From CAJFUR01 sp904420575 (GTDB lineage Bacteria > Actinomycetota > Coriobacteriia > Coriobacteriales > Eggerthellaceae): a stretch of DNA of 64,000 nucleotides. The notes below the pieces were generated by a model. It saw only the letters and a program-made list of their open reading frames with translations, did not search any database and was not told where the DNA came from. The DNA lies in NCBI GenBank assembly GCA_965119745.1, contig OZ221973.1:1302001-1366000 (forward strand). Reading direction: 5' to 3'. Shown piece by piece: positions 51,175 to 60,224 of this stretch (the first letter of the stretch is position 1; the number at the start of each line of letters is the position of its first letter). The position numbers were made by a program, and so were the translations under genes.

Positions 51175-52302
51175 TCAGGAGGCGAGCGCGGGTTCTTCGC
51201 AATCGAGGTCGCAGGCGATGCCGGCCGCCGTGGGGACAAAATCCGTGGCCGCTTCGGCATCAGCGACGTCCTTGGAACCGCGGCTCAGATAGGCACGCAA
51301 GGCGCACAGCGCCGCCATCTGGTCGGAAGCCAGCTTGCCCTCCGCACGGTCTCGTTTGACGCCGGCGACGAACAATCCCAGAAACCGGGCAGCTACCACG
51401 CAGACGATGACGGTGGTCAAAAGAAGCTGAATGCCCGCGAGCTGCTGGACGGTCCAGGCGATGTCAGGCAGGCCTGCCGTTTGGAACGCCGAAGCAGCAC
51501 CGCTGGTGGCAAGCAGACCGACGGCCATGGGGAACGTCATGCCGGCATAGCCAGGGTGGAAGGCGACCGAAAAGAAGGTCGGCAGCTTCCCTACCACGTA
51601 CGCAAGCGAGACGACGATGCAGGCGAACAACGGCACCACGACAAGCAGGTGCGGCTCCGACCACACGTTCAGATAGGAAACCAGGCACATGCTGCAAGGC
51701 CCCAGCATGATGGCCTGGGAATGCATGGTTGCCTCGGCTACTTCGCAGCGTTTCATGCGCCATAGCATGAAGGGGGTCACCAGCACGTAGATGGCTATGC
51801 CCCACACCACGACGCCCACGGCCAACGGCTTGGGCATGAACGCCATGCCGGCCACGGTGGACACCATGACCCCGTTCGTAGTGACGTACCAGCTCGGCAT
51901 GAACGTCTTCCATTCGAAGCGCCTCAGGAAGAAGCGCGCGAAGAACACGACAACGTGCGCGACCAGCAGGGCCATCAAGGAGAAGAACACGGTTTTCGCG
52001 GCCGTTTCGGCGGCGGGGAACAGCGATGCGTAATAGGCGCACAAAACCATGACGAGCATGGGCAATGTGGGGTACAGCGCGGCGAGCATGGGATTGGCGT
52101 ATTCGGCAGCCACGACGCTTTTCAGATGGAAGGCGACCTTCAGGCAATAGGCCGCGGCGACCAAGGTGGCAACAGCCACGGCGAGCACATGGACGAGAGG
52201 GAAACCGAGCGTGTCGTACGTGCCGCTCAGCACGAGAAGCCCCAACGTGGCAGGAACCACGGGCAGCGGGATGCGGGAAACCTTGTCCTTCAGGTAATTC
52301 AT
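51175..52302 (-). CDS. TDT-family transporter (tellurite-resistance/dicarboxylate type)
   Basis: 375 residues with about ten membrane helices. The internal MLGPCSMCLVSYLNVW and HPGYAGMTFPMAVGL blocks are typical of TDT proteins of the exfoliative toxin A/TehA group. The family includes weak-acid, malate and sulfite transporters and anion channels. ATG 52302 follows AGGGGGT. Neither substrate nor direction can be read from the sequence. Confidence 0.85.
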   Translation of the reverse strand: MNYLKDKVSRIPLPVVPATLGLLVLSGTYDTLGFPLVHVLAVAVATLVAAAYCLKVAFHLKSVVAAEYANPMLAALYPTLPMLVMVLCAYYASLFPAAETAAKTVFFSLMALLVAHVVVFFARFFLRRFEWKTFMPSWYVTTNGVMVSTVAGMAFMPKPLAVGVVVWGIAIYVLVTPFMLWRMKRCEVAEATMHSQAIMLGPCSMCLVSYLNVWSEPHLLVVVPLFACIVVSLAYVVGKLPTFFSVAFHPGYAGMTFPMAVGLLATSGAASAFQTAGLPDIAWTVQQLAGIQLLLTTVIVCVVAARFLGLFVAGVKRDRAEGKLASDQMAALCALRAYLSRGSKDVADAEAATDFVPTAAGIACDLDCEEPALAS

Positions 52303-52668
52303 GAGACCCCCTCGTGGTTCGCAGGTCCCGGCCGTCACGCTCTGCATGTTGTGCCGGGTTTGGGCCTTTGGCCCTCGGCGCTTCGGCTCGCTGTTTTTGA
52401 GGCGGTTGCGGCTCTCGTCCTTGCCATGCTCCGCCCTGCCTGTTCCTCCTGTTTCCCTGAGCCTGCTTCGCCCATTCTCCTTCGCCTAGCTGTCCTGCCT
52501 GCTCCGCTCCCCGCCTTTTGTCTTCGCTCGCTCCGCTCCGCCTGTTCCCCTGAGCCTGCTTCGCTCCGCCTGTTTCGCTCTACGAACAGGATACGCCTCG
52601 CTGCCGGCAAGCGACAGTGCCTTTCCGCAAGGACGGGAAGGATTCCCTGTGGTGTGGTAAAATGCTAC

Positions 52669-52827
52669 TCAACAACTCTCTAATTCACAATATGACCACG
52701 TCCGGTACATATGTTTTTCAAGGGCAACTTCTATAATAGCCTCAGCAAACGAAAGGTTCCCCTCCTTGAACGTTTGCTCTGCTTTATCCCCTAAAAGCAG
52801 AAGCGGCATTCGAAAAAGCCGCATCAT
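52669..52827 (-). CDS. Low-GC small hypothetical protein
   Basis: 52 residues (51 if the second ATG is used). AAGGAGGGG stands right before the start. Codons are AT-rich (CTT, TTA, ATA, GAA), unlike neighbours. The text ...GDKAEQTFKEGNLSFAEAII... looks like a helical segment; no family is recognised. A GGCCCGG/CCGGGCC hairpin (about 52841-52867) precedes it. Could be a remnant of a larger acquired gene. Confidence 0.4.
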   Translation of the reverse strand: MMRLFRMPLLLLGDKAEQTFKEGNLSFAEAIIEVALEKHMYRTWSYCELESC

Positions 52828-52982
52828 CCCCTCCTTGTGGCCCGGTGGAGCCCCCCTCTCCCCGGGCCGATCCTTTTCTGCCGACTGCCGCGGCCATCGA
52901 AGCGCTTGAAACAGCATCATTCGGCCCAACTGCTATTTCTCATCCGATTTTGAGTATTCCCGTCCCTCCTCTTTCGCTCGGC

Positions 52983-53140
52983 GCAATTTTTTCCGGATAT
53001 GTGAGTCTTGCATGCCGTCGTCGACGGGCGTTTCTAGCGACTGGCTATAAAAGCCCAGGTGGAAGATACAGACTATTTCCCAACACTCCCCAATACAAGG
53101 ATGGCCGCTCCTTTCGACTCGCATATCCGGAAAAAATTGC
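52983..53140. mobile_element. MITE-like element with 25-bp terminal inverted repeats
   Basis: Arms 52983-53007 and 53116-53140 are inverted over 25 bases with one mismatch. The core is GCAATTTTTTCCGGATATG. The 108-base centre encodes nothing clear and contains ATAAAAGCCC. In size and arm ending it resembles the element at 32536-32698. Confidence 0.55.
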
Positions 53141-53188
53141 ACTTCGCTGCGCCAGACCCCGTGTTTCGCTGAGATGTGAAGTACGGAA

Positions 53189-53313
53189 ATGCGGAAGGCG
53201 TGCAGGATGCGGAAGGCGTGCAAAATGCGGAAGACGTGCAGGATGCTGAGGCGCGCAAAATGCAAAAGGCGCGCAGGGTGGGGAAAGGCGCGCAGGATGC
53301 GGAAGGCATGTGG
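53189..53313 (+). repeat. 18-bp degenerate tandem repeats
   Basis: Seven adjoining units of 17-19 bases, based on ATGCGGAAGGCGTGCAGG. They have no spacers, so this is not a CRISPR. They lie 180 bases before rarA and are open in all three frames. Confidence 0.8.
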
Positions 53314-53493
53314 CGCACGAAGAAGGCCCCAGGACGCTCTGTCTCGTGCTGTCGGGTATTGGAATCCGCGGTGTCCAAAAGTAGGCGCCTTGACTGCAAC
53401 TTGTTGCGGCAGACGTACGCGCTCTTGTGGAATTCGCTTCGGAAGGGGAACATTTGTGCGCACGGAAGCGCAGGGAATGGTACCATACGGACT

Positions 53494-54954
53494 ATGGATA
53501 CGTTGTTCACAGAGATGGAGAACGAGGCGAAGTCGAAGGTCGCGCCTTTGGCGGTGCGCATGCGGCCCCGTTCGCTGGACGAGCTGGTGGGCCAGCAGGA
53601 AGCGGTGGGGCCGGGAAGCTGGCTGTGCAGCGCCATCGAACAGGACAAGCTGAGCTCGGTGATCCTGTTCGGGCCGGCGGGCACGGGCAAGACCTCGCTG
53701 GCGCACGTCGTCGCCGAGACCACGAAGGCTGCGTTCGTGGAGGTTTCAGCCGTGGGCGGCACGGTGTCCGACCTGCGGCGTGAAATCGACGCAGCCGAGA
53801 AGCGCCTGTCCATGAGCGGCCTGCGCACCATCCTGTTCGTGGACGAGATCCATCGGTTCAATCGCAGCCAGCAGGACGCGCTCCTGCATGCCGTGGAGGA
53901 CCGCATCCTCGTGCTCGTGGGCGCCACCACGGAAAACCCTTTCTTCGAAGTGAACTCGGCGCTCATATCGCGCTCGCGCGTGGTCGAGCTCCATGCTCTG
54001 TCCGACGAGGACCTGTCCACGCTCATCGACCGTGCGCTCGCTGACGAGCGGGGCTTGGGGGGCCGTTACGCGCTCGACGACGAGGCGCGCAACGCGATCG
54101 TCCTCATGGCGGGAGGTGACGGACGCGGCGCGCTCACCACGTTGGAGCTGGCTGCCGGCATGGTGGAGCCCGGTACGCCGGACGCGCCCGCCCTGCTGAC
54201 CGAGGACGAGGTGCGCGCCGCCACGCCGCATCGCAGCCTGCCGTACGACAAGAACAAGGACATGCACTACGACGTCATCTCCGCGTTCATCAAGTCCATG
54301 CGCGGCAGCGATCCAGACGCGGCGCTCTATTGGCTGGCGCGCATGATTGATGGGGGAGAAGACCCCAAGTTCATCGCGCGGCGCATGTTCATCGCCGCAT
54401 CGGAGGACATCGGCAACGCCGATCCCAACGCGCTCTTGGTGGCCGCGGCCGCCTTCAAGTCGGCCGAGGTCATCGGCTATCCCGAATGCCGCATCAACCT
54501 GGCGCAGGCGGCCATCTACCTGGCGCTCGCGCCCAAGAGCAACGCCGCCGAGGCAGGCATCGACGCCGCGCTGGCCGAGGTGCGCCACGGGCCCGCGCGC
54601 GCCGTGCCCGACCATCTGCGCGACCGGCACCGCCCGGGATCGGAAAACTACGGCGACTACCGCTATCCGCACAGCTATCCGTCCGGCTGGGTGGATCAGC
54701 AGTACCTGCCTGACGGCCTTGCGCGCGGCAGCTTCTACCGGCCGAGCGGCCGCGGCTGGGAGGCCTACCGCGCCGACGCCGCCGCGCGCGACCGCATGGA
54801 GGCGCCTGCTGCCGCAGCACACGACGCCTCCGGCGACCTGGGATCGGACGATGCCGCGCGCGCCGCGGCGCCACCTGTTTCCGATGCGGCGAAGCCCGCG
54901 GCGCGCAGGAAAGGGGCATCGCGGGCTTCCGGCGACAAAGGCGCGGCCTCCTAG
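53494..54954 (+). CDS. rarA: Replication-associated recombination protein A
   Basis: 486 residues. AAA+ ATPase with Walker A GPAGTGKTS (60-68), Walker B LFVDEIHRFN, a sensor region GATTENPFFEVN and the C-terminal MgsA tetramerisation domain (SAFIKSMRGSDPDAALYWLARM onward). It works at stalled replication forks. Beyond about residue 415 is a low-complexity Ala-rich tail. ATG 53494 is chosen because the family begins there; its ribosome site is weak. The last 4 bases overlap the convergent flavoprotein gene. Part of its 3' end is copied at 57649. Confidence 0.95.
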   Translation: MDTLFTEMENEAKSKVAPLAVRMRPRSLDELVGQQEAVGPGSWLCSAIEQDKLSSVILFGPAGTGKTSLAHVVAETTKAAFVEVSAVGGTVSDLRREIDAAEKRLSMSGLRTILFVDEIHRFNRSQQDALLHAVEDRILVLVGATTENPFFEVNSALISRSRVVELHALSDEDLSTLIDRALADERGLGGRYALDDEARNAIVLMAGGDGRGALTTLELAAGMVEPGTPDAPALLTEDEVRAATPHRSLPYDKNKDMHYDVISAFIKSMRGSDPDAALYWLARMIDGGEDPKFIARRMFIAASEDIGNADPNALLVAAAAFKSAEVIGYPECRINLAQAAIYLALAPKSNAAEAGIDAALAEVRHGPARAVPDHLRDRHRPGSENYGDYRYPHSYPSGWVDQQYLPDGLARGSFYRPSGRGWEAYRADAAARDRMEAPAAAAHDASGDLGSDDAARAAAPPVSDAAKPAARRKGASRASGDKGAAS

Positions 54955-56444
54955 GCTCCTTCGGCGGCGCTTTCTGCCGCGATGAGAGCGAACACCAGCG
55001 ACGTGATCATCGAGCCGCCGGCTATGTAGTCGTCCACGAACAAGCCTCCCGTCACTTCTCCCGCAGCGTAAAGCCCGGGCATGCTGCGCCCGTCGGGTTC
55101 GAGCACGCGCGACTTCTCGTCAACGAGCAAACCGCCGAAACTCAGCGTGATGCCGGGAACGAGGGGGTAGAGGGCGTAGTACGGGGCGGTCTCCATCTTG
55201 TAGGCATGGCTCGCCTTGTCCACCGCCATGCCCGTTGCTGCGTTGTCGTCCGAAACGTGGGCGTTGAATTCGGCTATTGTCGCTTCAAGGGCCGCCGGAG
55301 GCACCTCTATCATTTCAGCGAGTTCGGCAAGCGACCCTGCTTCGTGGATGGGCAGCCCTTTTTCCTGGAACAGCCCGATCACGTATTGCACGTAGGGGTT
55401 CTGCTGCGCTTGCGCCGCATCGAAGATCAGGGCATCTTTCGTGCCTGGCTGGACGGCCACCGCTTTGCCGTGAGCAACATAGCCGAGCGACTCGTCCACG
55501 AACCGCTTTCCTTCGGCGTTGATTGCCACCATGTACGGCAACCCTGGCGAGGGATTGCCGCTTGCGGTGTCATCGGGGCTGACGGCGGCGATGTGCAACG
55601 CTTCGTACCCGCCGACTTGGCAAAGCCCCGCCCCTGCCGCAAACGCGGCCATCATGCCGTCGCCTGTGGCCGTGGAGCGTCCGCGTACCATCATTTCGTC
55701 GGCATCGGGGCCTATGAACAGCTCGAGCAGGCCCTTGTTCCCCGCGTAGCCGCCCGTGGCGAGGATGACGCACGACCCAAGGACGGTGGTGACGCCCCGA
55801 CCCGTGCGCGCCTCGATGCCGATGACCTTGCCGGCATCGTCGAACACGAGCTTCGTCATTTTGGTGCCAAACAGGATTTCTCCCCCATTGGCCTCGAACG
55901 CATCGCGCAGTGCGTTCAAAGCAGTGGGCATGGACCAGGATCCCGGTTCGGGAGTGGTTCCCATCACGCGAAACGGCTCGGTGACCGTTGGCTCCACGAA
56001 CGGCGCCCCCACGCCTTCCATCCATGCGATGCTTTCCCATGCCCGTTCGCCGGCAATGCGCAAAAGCGCCTCGTTGCCGCGATCGGAGCTTTGCTTCATC
56101 AGGTCGTCTACGAAGATGTCGATGCCTTCCTGGTCGTTCGTCGGGGGGATGATGAACGTTCCTCCGGCGATGATGGAATTGCCGCCGAAATCGACTTCCT
56201 CGGACTTTTCCACGACGACGGCCGTCTTGCCGAGTTCCTGAGCCTTCACGGCTGCGACCATTCCCGCAAGTCCGCTTCCGACCACCACCACGTCGGCCTG
56301 CGCGTTTTCGGCTGGAGCCTCGTCTGCCGATTTCGGGCTGCATCCTCCCAACGTGGTCGCGCCAAGCACGCCTAATCCGAGCGCTCCCATTCCGGCAAGT
56401 GCCGCCCGCCTCGACATTGCCTGATCCGGTAGCTTTTTGCCCAT
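54951..56444 (-). CDS. Tat-exported FAD-dependent reductase lipoprotein
   Basis: 497 residues. Twin-arginine SRRAALAG (11-18), lipobox LGGC (C35), and FAD motif GSGLAG (56-61). The C-terminal GLYAAGEVTGGLFVDDYIAGGSM is typical of the fumarate/urocanate reductase flavoprotein subunit. Like the gene at 2224 it lacks haem or membrane domains. It is divergent from a LysR regulator. ATG 56444 has AAGGAGG upstream. The acceptor substrate is unknown. Confidence 0.87.
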   Translation of the reverse strand: MGKKLPDQAMSRRAALAGMGALGLGVLGATTLGGCSPKSADEAPAENAQADVVVVGSGLAGMVAAVKAQELGKTAVVVEKSEEVDFGGNSIIAGGTFIIPPTNDQEGIDIFVDDLMKQSSDRGNEALLRIAGERAWESIAWMEGVGAPFVEPTVTEPFRVMGTTPEPGSWSMPTALNALRDAFEANGGEILFGTKMTKLVFDDAGKVIGIEARTGRGVTTVLGSCVILATGGYAGNKGLLELFIGPDADEMMVRGRSTATGDGMMAAFAAGAGLCQVGGYEALHIAAVSPDDTASGNPSPGLPYMVAINAEGKRFVDESLGYVAHGKAVAVQPGTKDALIFDAAQAQQNPYVQYVIGLFQEKGLPIHEAGSLAELAEMIEVPPAALEATIAEFNAHVSDDNAATGMAVDKASHAYKMETAPYYALYPLVPGITLSFGGLLVDEKSRVLEPDGRSMPGLYAAGEVTGGLFVDDYIAGGSMITSLVFALIAAESAAEGA

Positions 56445-56622
56445 GCTGTTCCCTCCTTGGTCGTTTCGGTTGCTTGCAGCTCAAACCGCTGCGCTGAGCT
56501 AAAAGCATACGGAGCGAAAGGGGAATGGCCCCTATTCTAATGGGGAATCGGATAGGGCGCTTACGGGGGAAGGCGTGGCATTCGGCGTGTTATGATGGGC
56601 CGGTCAAGGGGAAGGAGGTCGT
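56445..56622. promoter_or_regulatory. Divergent flavoprotein/LysR promoter region
   Basis: CCCTAT and ATAGGG (about 56530-56557) form an interrupted inverted repeat with a 16-base centre, a shape common for LysR operators. No other element is clear. Confidence 0.35.
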
Positions 56623-57615
56623 GTGAACATCGATCATTTGCGCGAGTTTCTTGCGCTCGCGAAAACGCGAAGCTACCAGAGGACGTCTGCCGAGCTCAAT
56701 GTTTCCCAGCCTGCCTTGAGCAAGCACATTCAGCAGATGGAGCGCGAAGTGGGGTTCGCCGTTTTCGAGCGCATGCCCCAAGGCGTGCGGGTCACGCGCG
56801 AGGGTCAGGAATTCTTCAAGTCGGCCGCTCGGTTCCTTTCCGAATTCGACGGGGCCGTGGCGTCCATTCGCGAGCAGGGCGGCAAGGGGCAATGGCGCCA
56901 GAGCGAGGTCGTTGTCGAGAGCAACCGTGTGTCGCCGCTGATCAGGAAGCTGACAAGTTTGGCGACGATCCGCGCCTCCAAAGAACTGCCGTCGCTTTCC
57001 GTTGTGTACCGCAGCGACGTGCTCATGGTAGATGACGCGTTGGTGCGCGATGCGGTCGGGCTGTTGCGCCGCGGGGAGGCCGACGTGGCCATTGCCCACG
57101 TTGCGCGCAGTTCCAAAATGCGGAAAGCGTGCGAAGTGCGTTGTCTCCTGAAGGAGTCCCTGTGCGCTGTCCTTGCGGCTGGCGATGAGCTGTCCTCAAG
57201 GGAAAGCCTTGCGTTTTCCGACATTCGCGACCGCACGTTCCTCGACTTCGAAGTGCATCCGGGCTGCACGGAAAGCGTGTTCGAGGCATTCGCCGACGAA
57301 GTGGGCGAAAAGCCAAAGAAGCGATACCTGCACCTGTTGGCCAGCCAGTCCGAAATACCGCTCATTCTCGAAAGCATCGAGCCGGGGCAGGTGTACGTGC
57401 TGGCGCGGTCGGTCATGGGGGAGGCCGACAACGGGCGCAGGGAGGGAGTCCCTTACGCAGTGGTGCCGCTGGTGGGGGACGCTGCCTTTGTCGAGGTATG
57501 CGCTTTGTCGCGAGCAGACGAGAACCGGGCATGCGTGAGGGAATACCTTGACGTGCTCGTTGCTGCCGCTGCGGAATTGGAGCGCGCCGGCGAGCCGATG
57601 GCCGCCGATCGGTAG
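56623..57615 (+). CDS. LysR-family transcriptional regulator
   Basis: 330 residues. The N-terminal winged helix-turn-helix (1-60: FLALAKTRSYQRTSAELNVSQPALSKHIQQMEREVGFAVFER) precedes a periplasmic-binding-like effector domain. GTG 56623 has GGAAGGAGGT upstream. It is divergent from the flavoprotein gene and should regulate it in response to its substrate. The last codons adjoin a copied piece of rarA. Confidence 0.92.
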   Translation: MNIDHLREFLALAKTRSYQRTSAELNVSQPALSKHIQQMEREVGFAVFERMPQGVRVTREGQEFFKSAARFLSEFDGAVASIREQGGKGQWRQSEVVVESNRVSPLIRKLTSLATIRASKELPSLSVVYRSDVLMVDDALVRDAVGLLRRGEADVAIAHVARSSKMRKACEVRCLLKESLCAVLAAGDELSSRESLAFSDIRDRTFLDFEVHPGCTESVFEAFADEVGEKPKKRYLHLLASQSEIPLILESIEPGQVYVLARSVMGEADNGRREGVPYAVVPLVGDAAFVEVCALSRADENRACVREYLDVLVAAAAELERAGEPMAADR

Positions 57616-57648
57616 GGTTTGGCTGCGAGGGTGCGTCGCTTCGCCGCT

Positions 57649-57710
57649 GCCGAGTGGCCGCGGCTGGGAGGCCTACCGCGCCGACACCGCCGCGCGACCG
57701 CATGGAGGCG
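57649..57710 (+). repeat. Duplicated fragment of the rarA 3' end
   Basis: 62 bases match rarA 54739-54802 with few substitutions and one 2-base deletion. They lie just after the LysR gene and bracket the flavoprotein/LysR pair together with rarA itself. The frame is broken. The rest of the gap to 57898 holds only a -10-like TATAGT (57864-57869). Confidence 0.75.
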
Positions 57711-57898
57711 TCCGAGCCGTCTCCCGGCAAGCAAGGCACCCCTCCCTCCAACGACTAGAACGCGAAGAAAAGCCCACGTCGCGCCAAAGGTAACCGATCG
57801 GCTACTCCTGTGAACGCCGGGTGGAAACGTTGATGCCCCTGTATAGAATCAAGGTGGTCGTGGTATAGTGAAGTCTTCGAAACAACAGGAGGCGCATC

Positions 57899-58741
57899 AT
57901 GGATTTCTATGAAATTCTCAACATAGCCCTGCCGGCCGTGTACGTGGTGGTGGGTGCCGCGCTCGTGTGGCTGGTCATCGAGTTGGTGGCGACCGTGCGC
58001 AAGGCGCGCAAGACGGTGGACGACCTGCAGAAGCAGGTCGAGCCGACGCTCGCTCACGTGGAGAGCATCACGGCGGCGCTCGAGCCTGCCGTCGCGAAGG
58101 TGGATCCGCTGGTCGAGCGCGTGTCGTTGACCGTGGACGCGGCCAACCTGGAAATCATGCGCGTGGACCAGATACTCGAAGACGTGGGGGAGATCACCGA
58201 GTCCGTGTCGAGCGCCGTCGATGCCGTGGACGCTGCGGCGAACGCCCCGCTCGAACTGGTGAACAGCGTGACCACCAAGGTGCGCAACGCCTTCAAGCCC
58301 CGCCGCGCCAGCGACGAGTCCGTGGCGCTCGGCCAGGAAAAGGCCGAAGGCGGCGTGGTGAAGAACCTGGTGGGGGCTTCGGTTCAGGCGACGGGAGCCG
58401 CCGTGGCGGAGCAGCGCACCCGCATGCAGGAACGCAAGAGCGAGCGCGAGCAGCGCGCGTCCGAGAAGCAGGCCGCAGCCGAGCAGACGGCGGACGTGGC
58501 CGCCAGCATGAACGAAGCGGTGACGGCCACGGCGCAAAGCGATGCCTCCCAGGTGGTCGACCGGTACTTCACGTACGCGCCGAAGGACGTCTCGGGGCCG
58601 GCTCACGCGGCCGGGTCTGCGGATGTCGCCACGGCGGCTCACGCTGCAGCCACGCCGGCTGCGGATGCGGAATCGGCGGGCCGTCATGCGGCAAGCGCAA
58701 CGGAAACCCAGTCGGCGGGCGAGAGCGCTCCCAGGGGCTGA
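57899..58741 (+). CDS. DUF948-like membrane-anchored coiled-coil protein
   Basis: 280 residues. One N-terminal helix (about 9-31) is followed by long helices (VRKARKTVDDLQKQVEPTLAHVESI...) typical of DUF948/YtxG-like proteins. The C-terminal 130 residues are Ala/Glu/Gln-rich and low in complexity. The role is unknown, perhaps general stress or envelope. ATG 57899 has CAGGAGG upstream; the AI-2E transporter gene begins 4 bases after its stop. Confidence 0.75.
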   Translation: MDFYEILNIALPAVYVVVGAALVWLVIELVATVRKARKTVDDLQKQVEPTLAHVESITAALEPAVAKVDPLVERVSLTVDAANLEIMRVDQILEDVGEITESVSSAVDAVDAAANAPLELVNSVTTKVRNAFKPRRASDESVALGQEKAEGGVVKNLVGASVQATGAAVAEQRTRMQERKSEREQRASEKQAAAEQTADVAASMNEAVTATAQSDASQVVDRYFTYAPKDVSGPAHAAGSADVATAAHAAATPAADAESAGRHAASATETQSAGESAPRG

Positions 58742-58745
58742 CCTC

Positions 58746-60041
58746 TTGGACGAAGCGACTCGCGAAGAAGACAAGGGCGCGCGCGCCAGGCGGCGCTTCC
58801 TATTGGTCTGGACAGCGGTGGGCGGCATCCTGCTCGCCGGCGTCGTCGTGTACCTGCTCAACATCCTATCGGTCCCGGTGGGCATCGTCATCTGGACCAC
58901 CATCCTCGTGTTCTGCCTGCGCGGCCCGGTCAACTGGCTGGAGAAGAAGGGCGTGAGCCGCACCGTCGGCACGACGCTTGCCTATGTGCTGCTCGTCGTG
59001 GTCCTTGGCGCCATCCTGCTGCTCATGTTCTCGCCGGCCTTCGGCCTGGGAGGGCAGTTCTCCGACCTGCTCGAAAACATCCCTGTCTACGTGCAGAACG
59101 TCATCGATTGGGGCAACGGCCTCTACGCGCAGTATTCGCACGTGTTCGAGGACGAGACCATCCACCAGTGGATCACGGACGCGCAGGCGTCGCTGCTTTC
59201 GTGGGCGTCGTCTTTGGCGAAGGACAGCGCCACGGGCGTCGTCGCCGTCGGCTCCACGGTCATCAACGGCTTCGTGGCCTTCGGCTTCGCCTTGGTGGTG
59301 GCCTTCTGGATCCTCATGGAGCTGCCGGCGCTCGGCCGCGAGTGCACGCGCCTGGTCAGCCCGCGCCGCCAGGAAGACCTGCGCATGCTCCACGTGACGT
59401 TCACGCGCGTCATGGGCGGCTACATCAAGGGAACGCTGCTGCAGTGCGCCATCATCGGCGTGGCCTGCGGCGTGCTGTTCGGCGTGGTGGGCATCCCGAA
59501 CTACGCGGCCTTGGGCGGCATCGCCGGCCTGCTGAACATCATTCCCATCATCGGCCCGTGGCTGGGTGGCGCCCTGGCTGCCGTGGTGGGCATCTTCATC
59601 AGCCCGTGGGCGGCTCTGTTCGCGCTGGTGGGCACCATCGCCATCCAGCAGGTCGTGTACACCTTCGTGTCGCCCAAGATCATGGCGAATTCGGTGGACG
59701 TGCATCCGGCGCTCACCATCATCGCCCTCATGGCGGGCTCGGCCATCGGCGGTGCCATGAGCGGTTTGGTGGGTTCGCTTGTGGGCATGTTGGCCTCCAT
59801 TCCCGCCGTCGCGGTGGCGAAGGCGGTTTTCGTGTATTATTTCGAGAAGCACACGGGGCGGCGCATCGTGTCGCCGGAGGGCGTCTTCTTCAAGGGCGCG
59901 ACGGCTCCGGACGACGTGGTGGATCCCATCGCCGACGCCACGTCGCCGCATCCCGACGTGTCTGCGGCGTTCGAGCGTGTGGAGCAGCGCAAGGCCGCCG
60001 AAGCAGAGAAGAAGAAAGCGCGCCGTCTGCGGCGCAAGTGA
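58746..60041 (+). CDS. AI-2E family transporter
   Basis: 431 residues from TTG 58746. Two N-terminal helices, a 120-residue loop, then five to six helices with GYIKGTLLQCAIIG and GIAGLLNIIPIIGPWLGG, the AI-2E/PerM signature. The family includes Na+/H+ antiporters and suspected signal exporters, so transport of autoinducer-2 should not be assumed. The reading from 58542 overlaps the previous gene and is rejected. Confidence 0.88.
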   Translation: MDEATREEDKGARARRRFLLVWTAVGGILLAGVVVYLLNILSVPVGIVIWTTILVFCLRGPVNWLEKKGVSRTVGTTLAYVLLVVVLGAILLLMFSPAFGLGGQFSDLLENIPVYVQNVIDWGNGLYAQYSHVFEDETIHQWITDAQASLLSWASSLAKDSATGVVAVGSTVINGFVAFGFALVVAFWILMELPALGRECTRLVSPRRQEDLRMLHVTFTRVMGGYIKGTLLQCAIIGVACGVLFGVVGIPNYAALGGIAGLLNIIPIIGPWLGGALAAVVGIFISPWAALFALVGTIAIQQVVYTFVSPKIMANSVDVHPALTIIALMAGSAIGGAMSGLVGSLVGMLASIPAVAVAKAVFVYYFEKHTGRRIVSPEGVFFKGATAPDDVVDPIADATSPHPDVSAAFERVEQRKAAEAEKKKARRLRRK

Positions 60042-60224
60042 CGCAGACGCCTGCGCGGCGAGCGTCCCCGGGCGCTTGCGGCACAACCGGCGCGGCTTGC
60101 GCGGCAGCGGGCAGCGACGAGCGCAACCGCCCCTAGTGGGAATCGGTTCGCACGACGCGAAACCGGGCGCCTTGGGGGCGCCCGACGTGCGGGCATCAAG
60201 TTCGAGGAGACGGAAAGAAACGAC

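Larger units (their letters stand above)
52303..53493. other. Repeat-rich intergenic region before rarA
   Basis: About 1.2 kb with few genes. It has a pyrimidine-rich stretch with an exact 17-base repeat (52455-52471 and 52548-52564), a low-GC small open frame (52669-52827), a 158-base palindrome-ended element (52983-53140) and 18-base tandem repeats (53189-53313). The lower GC of 52660-53140 suggests acquired DNA. Confidence 0.6.

Noticed and set aside
53189..53313. CRISPR array
   Set aside because: The units adjoin with no spacers and no cas genes are near. They are simple tandem repeats.
53449..53461. LexA-like box GAACATTTGTGC before rarA
   Set aside because: The second half reads GTGC in place of GTTC, so it does not fit the core.
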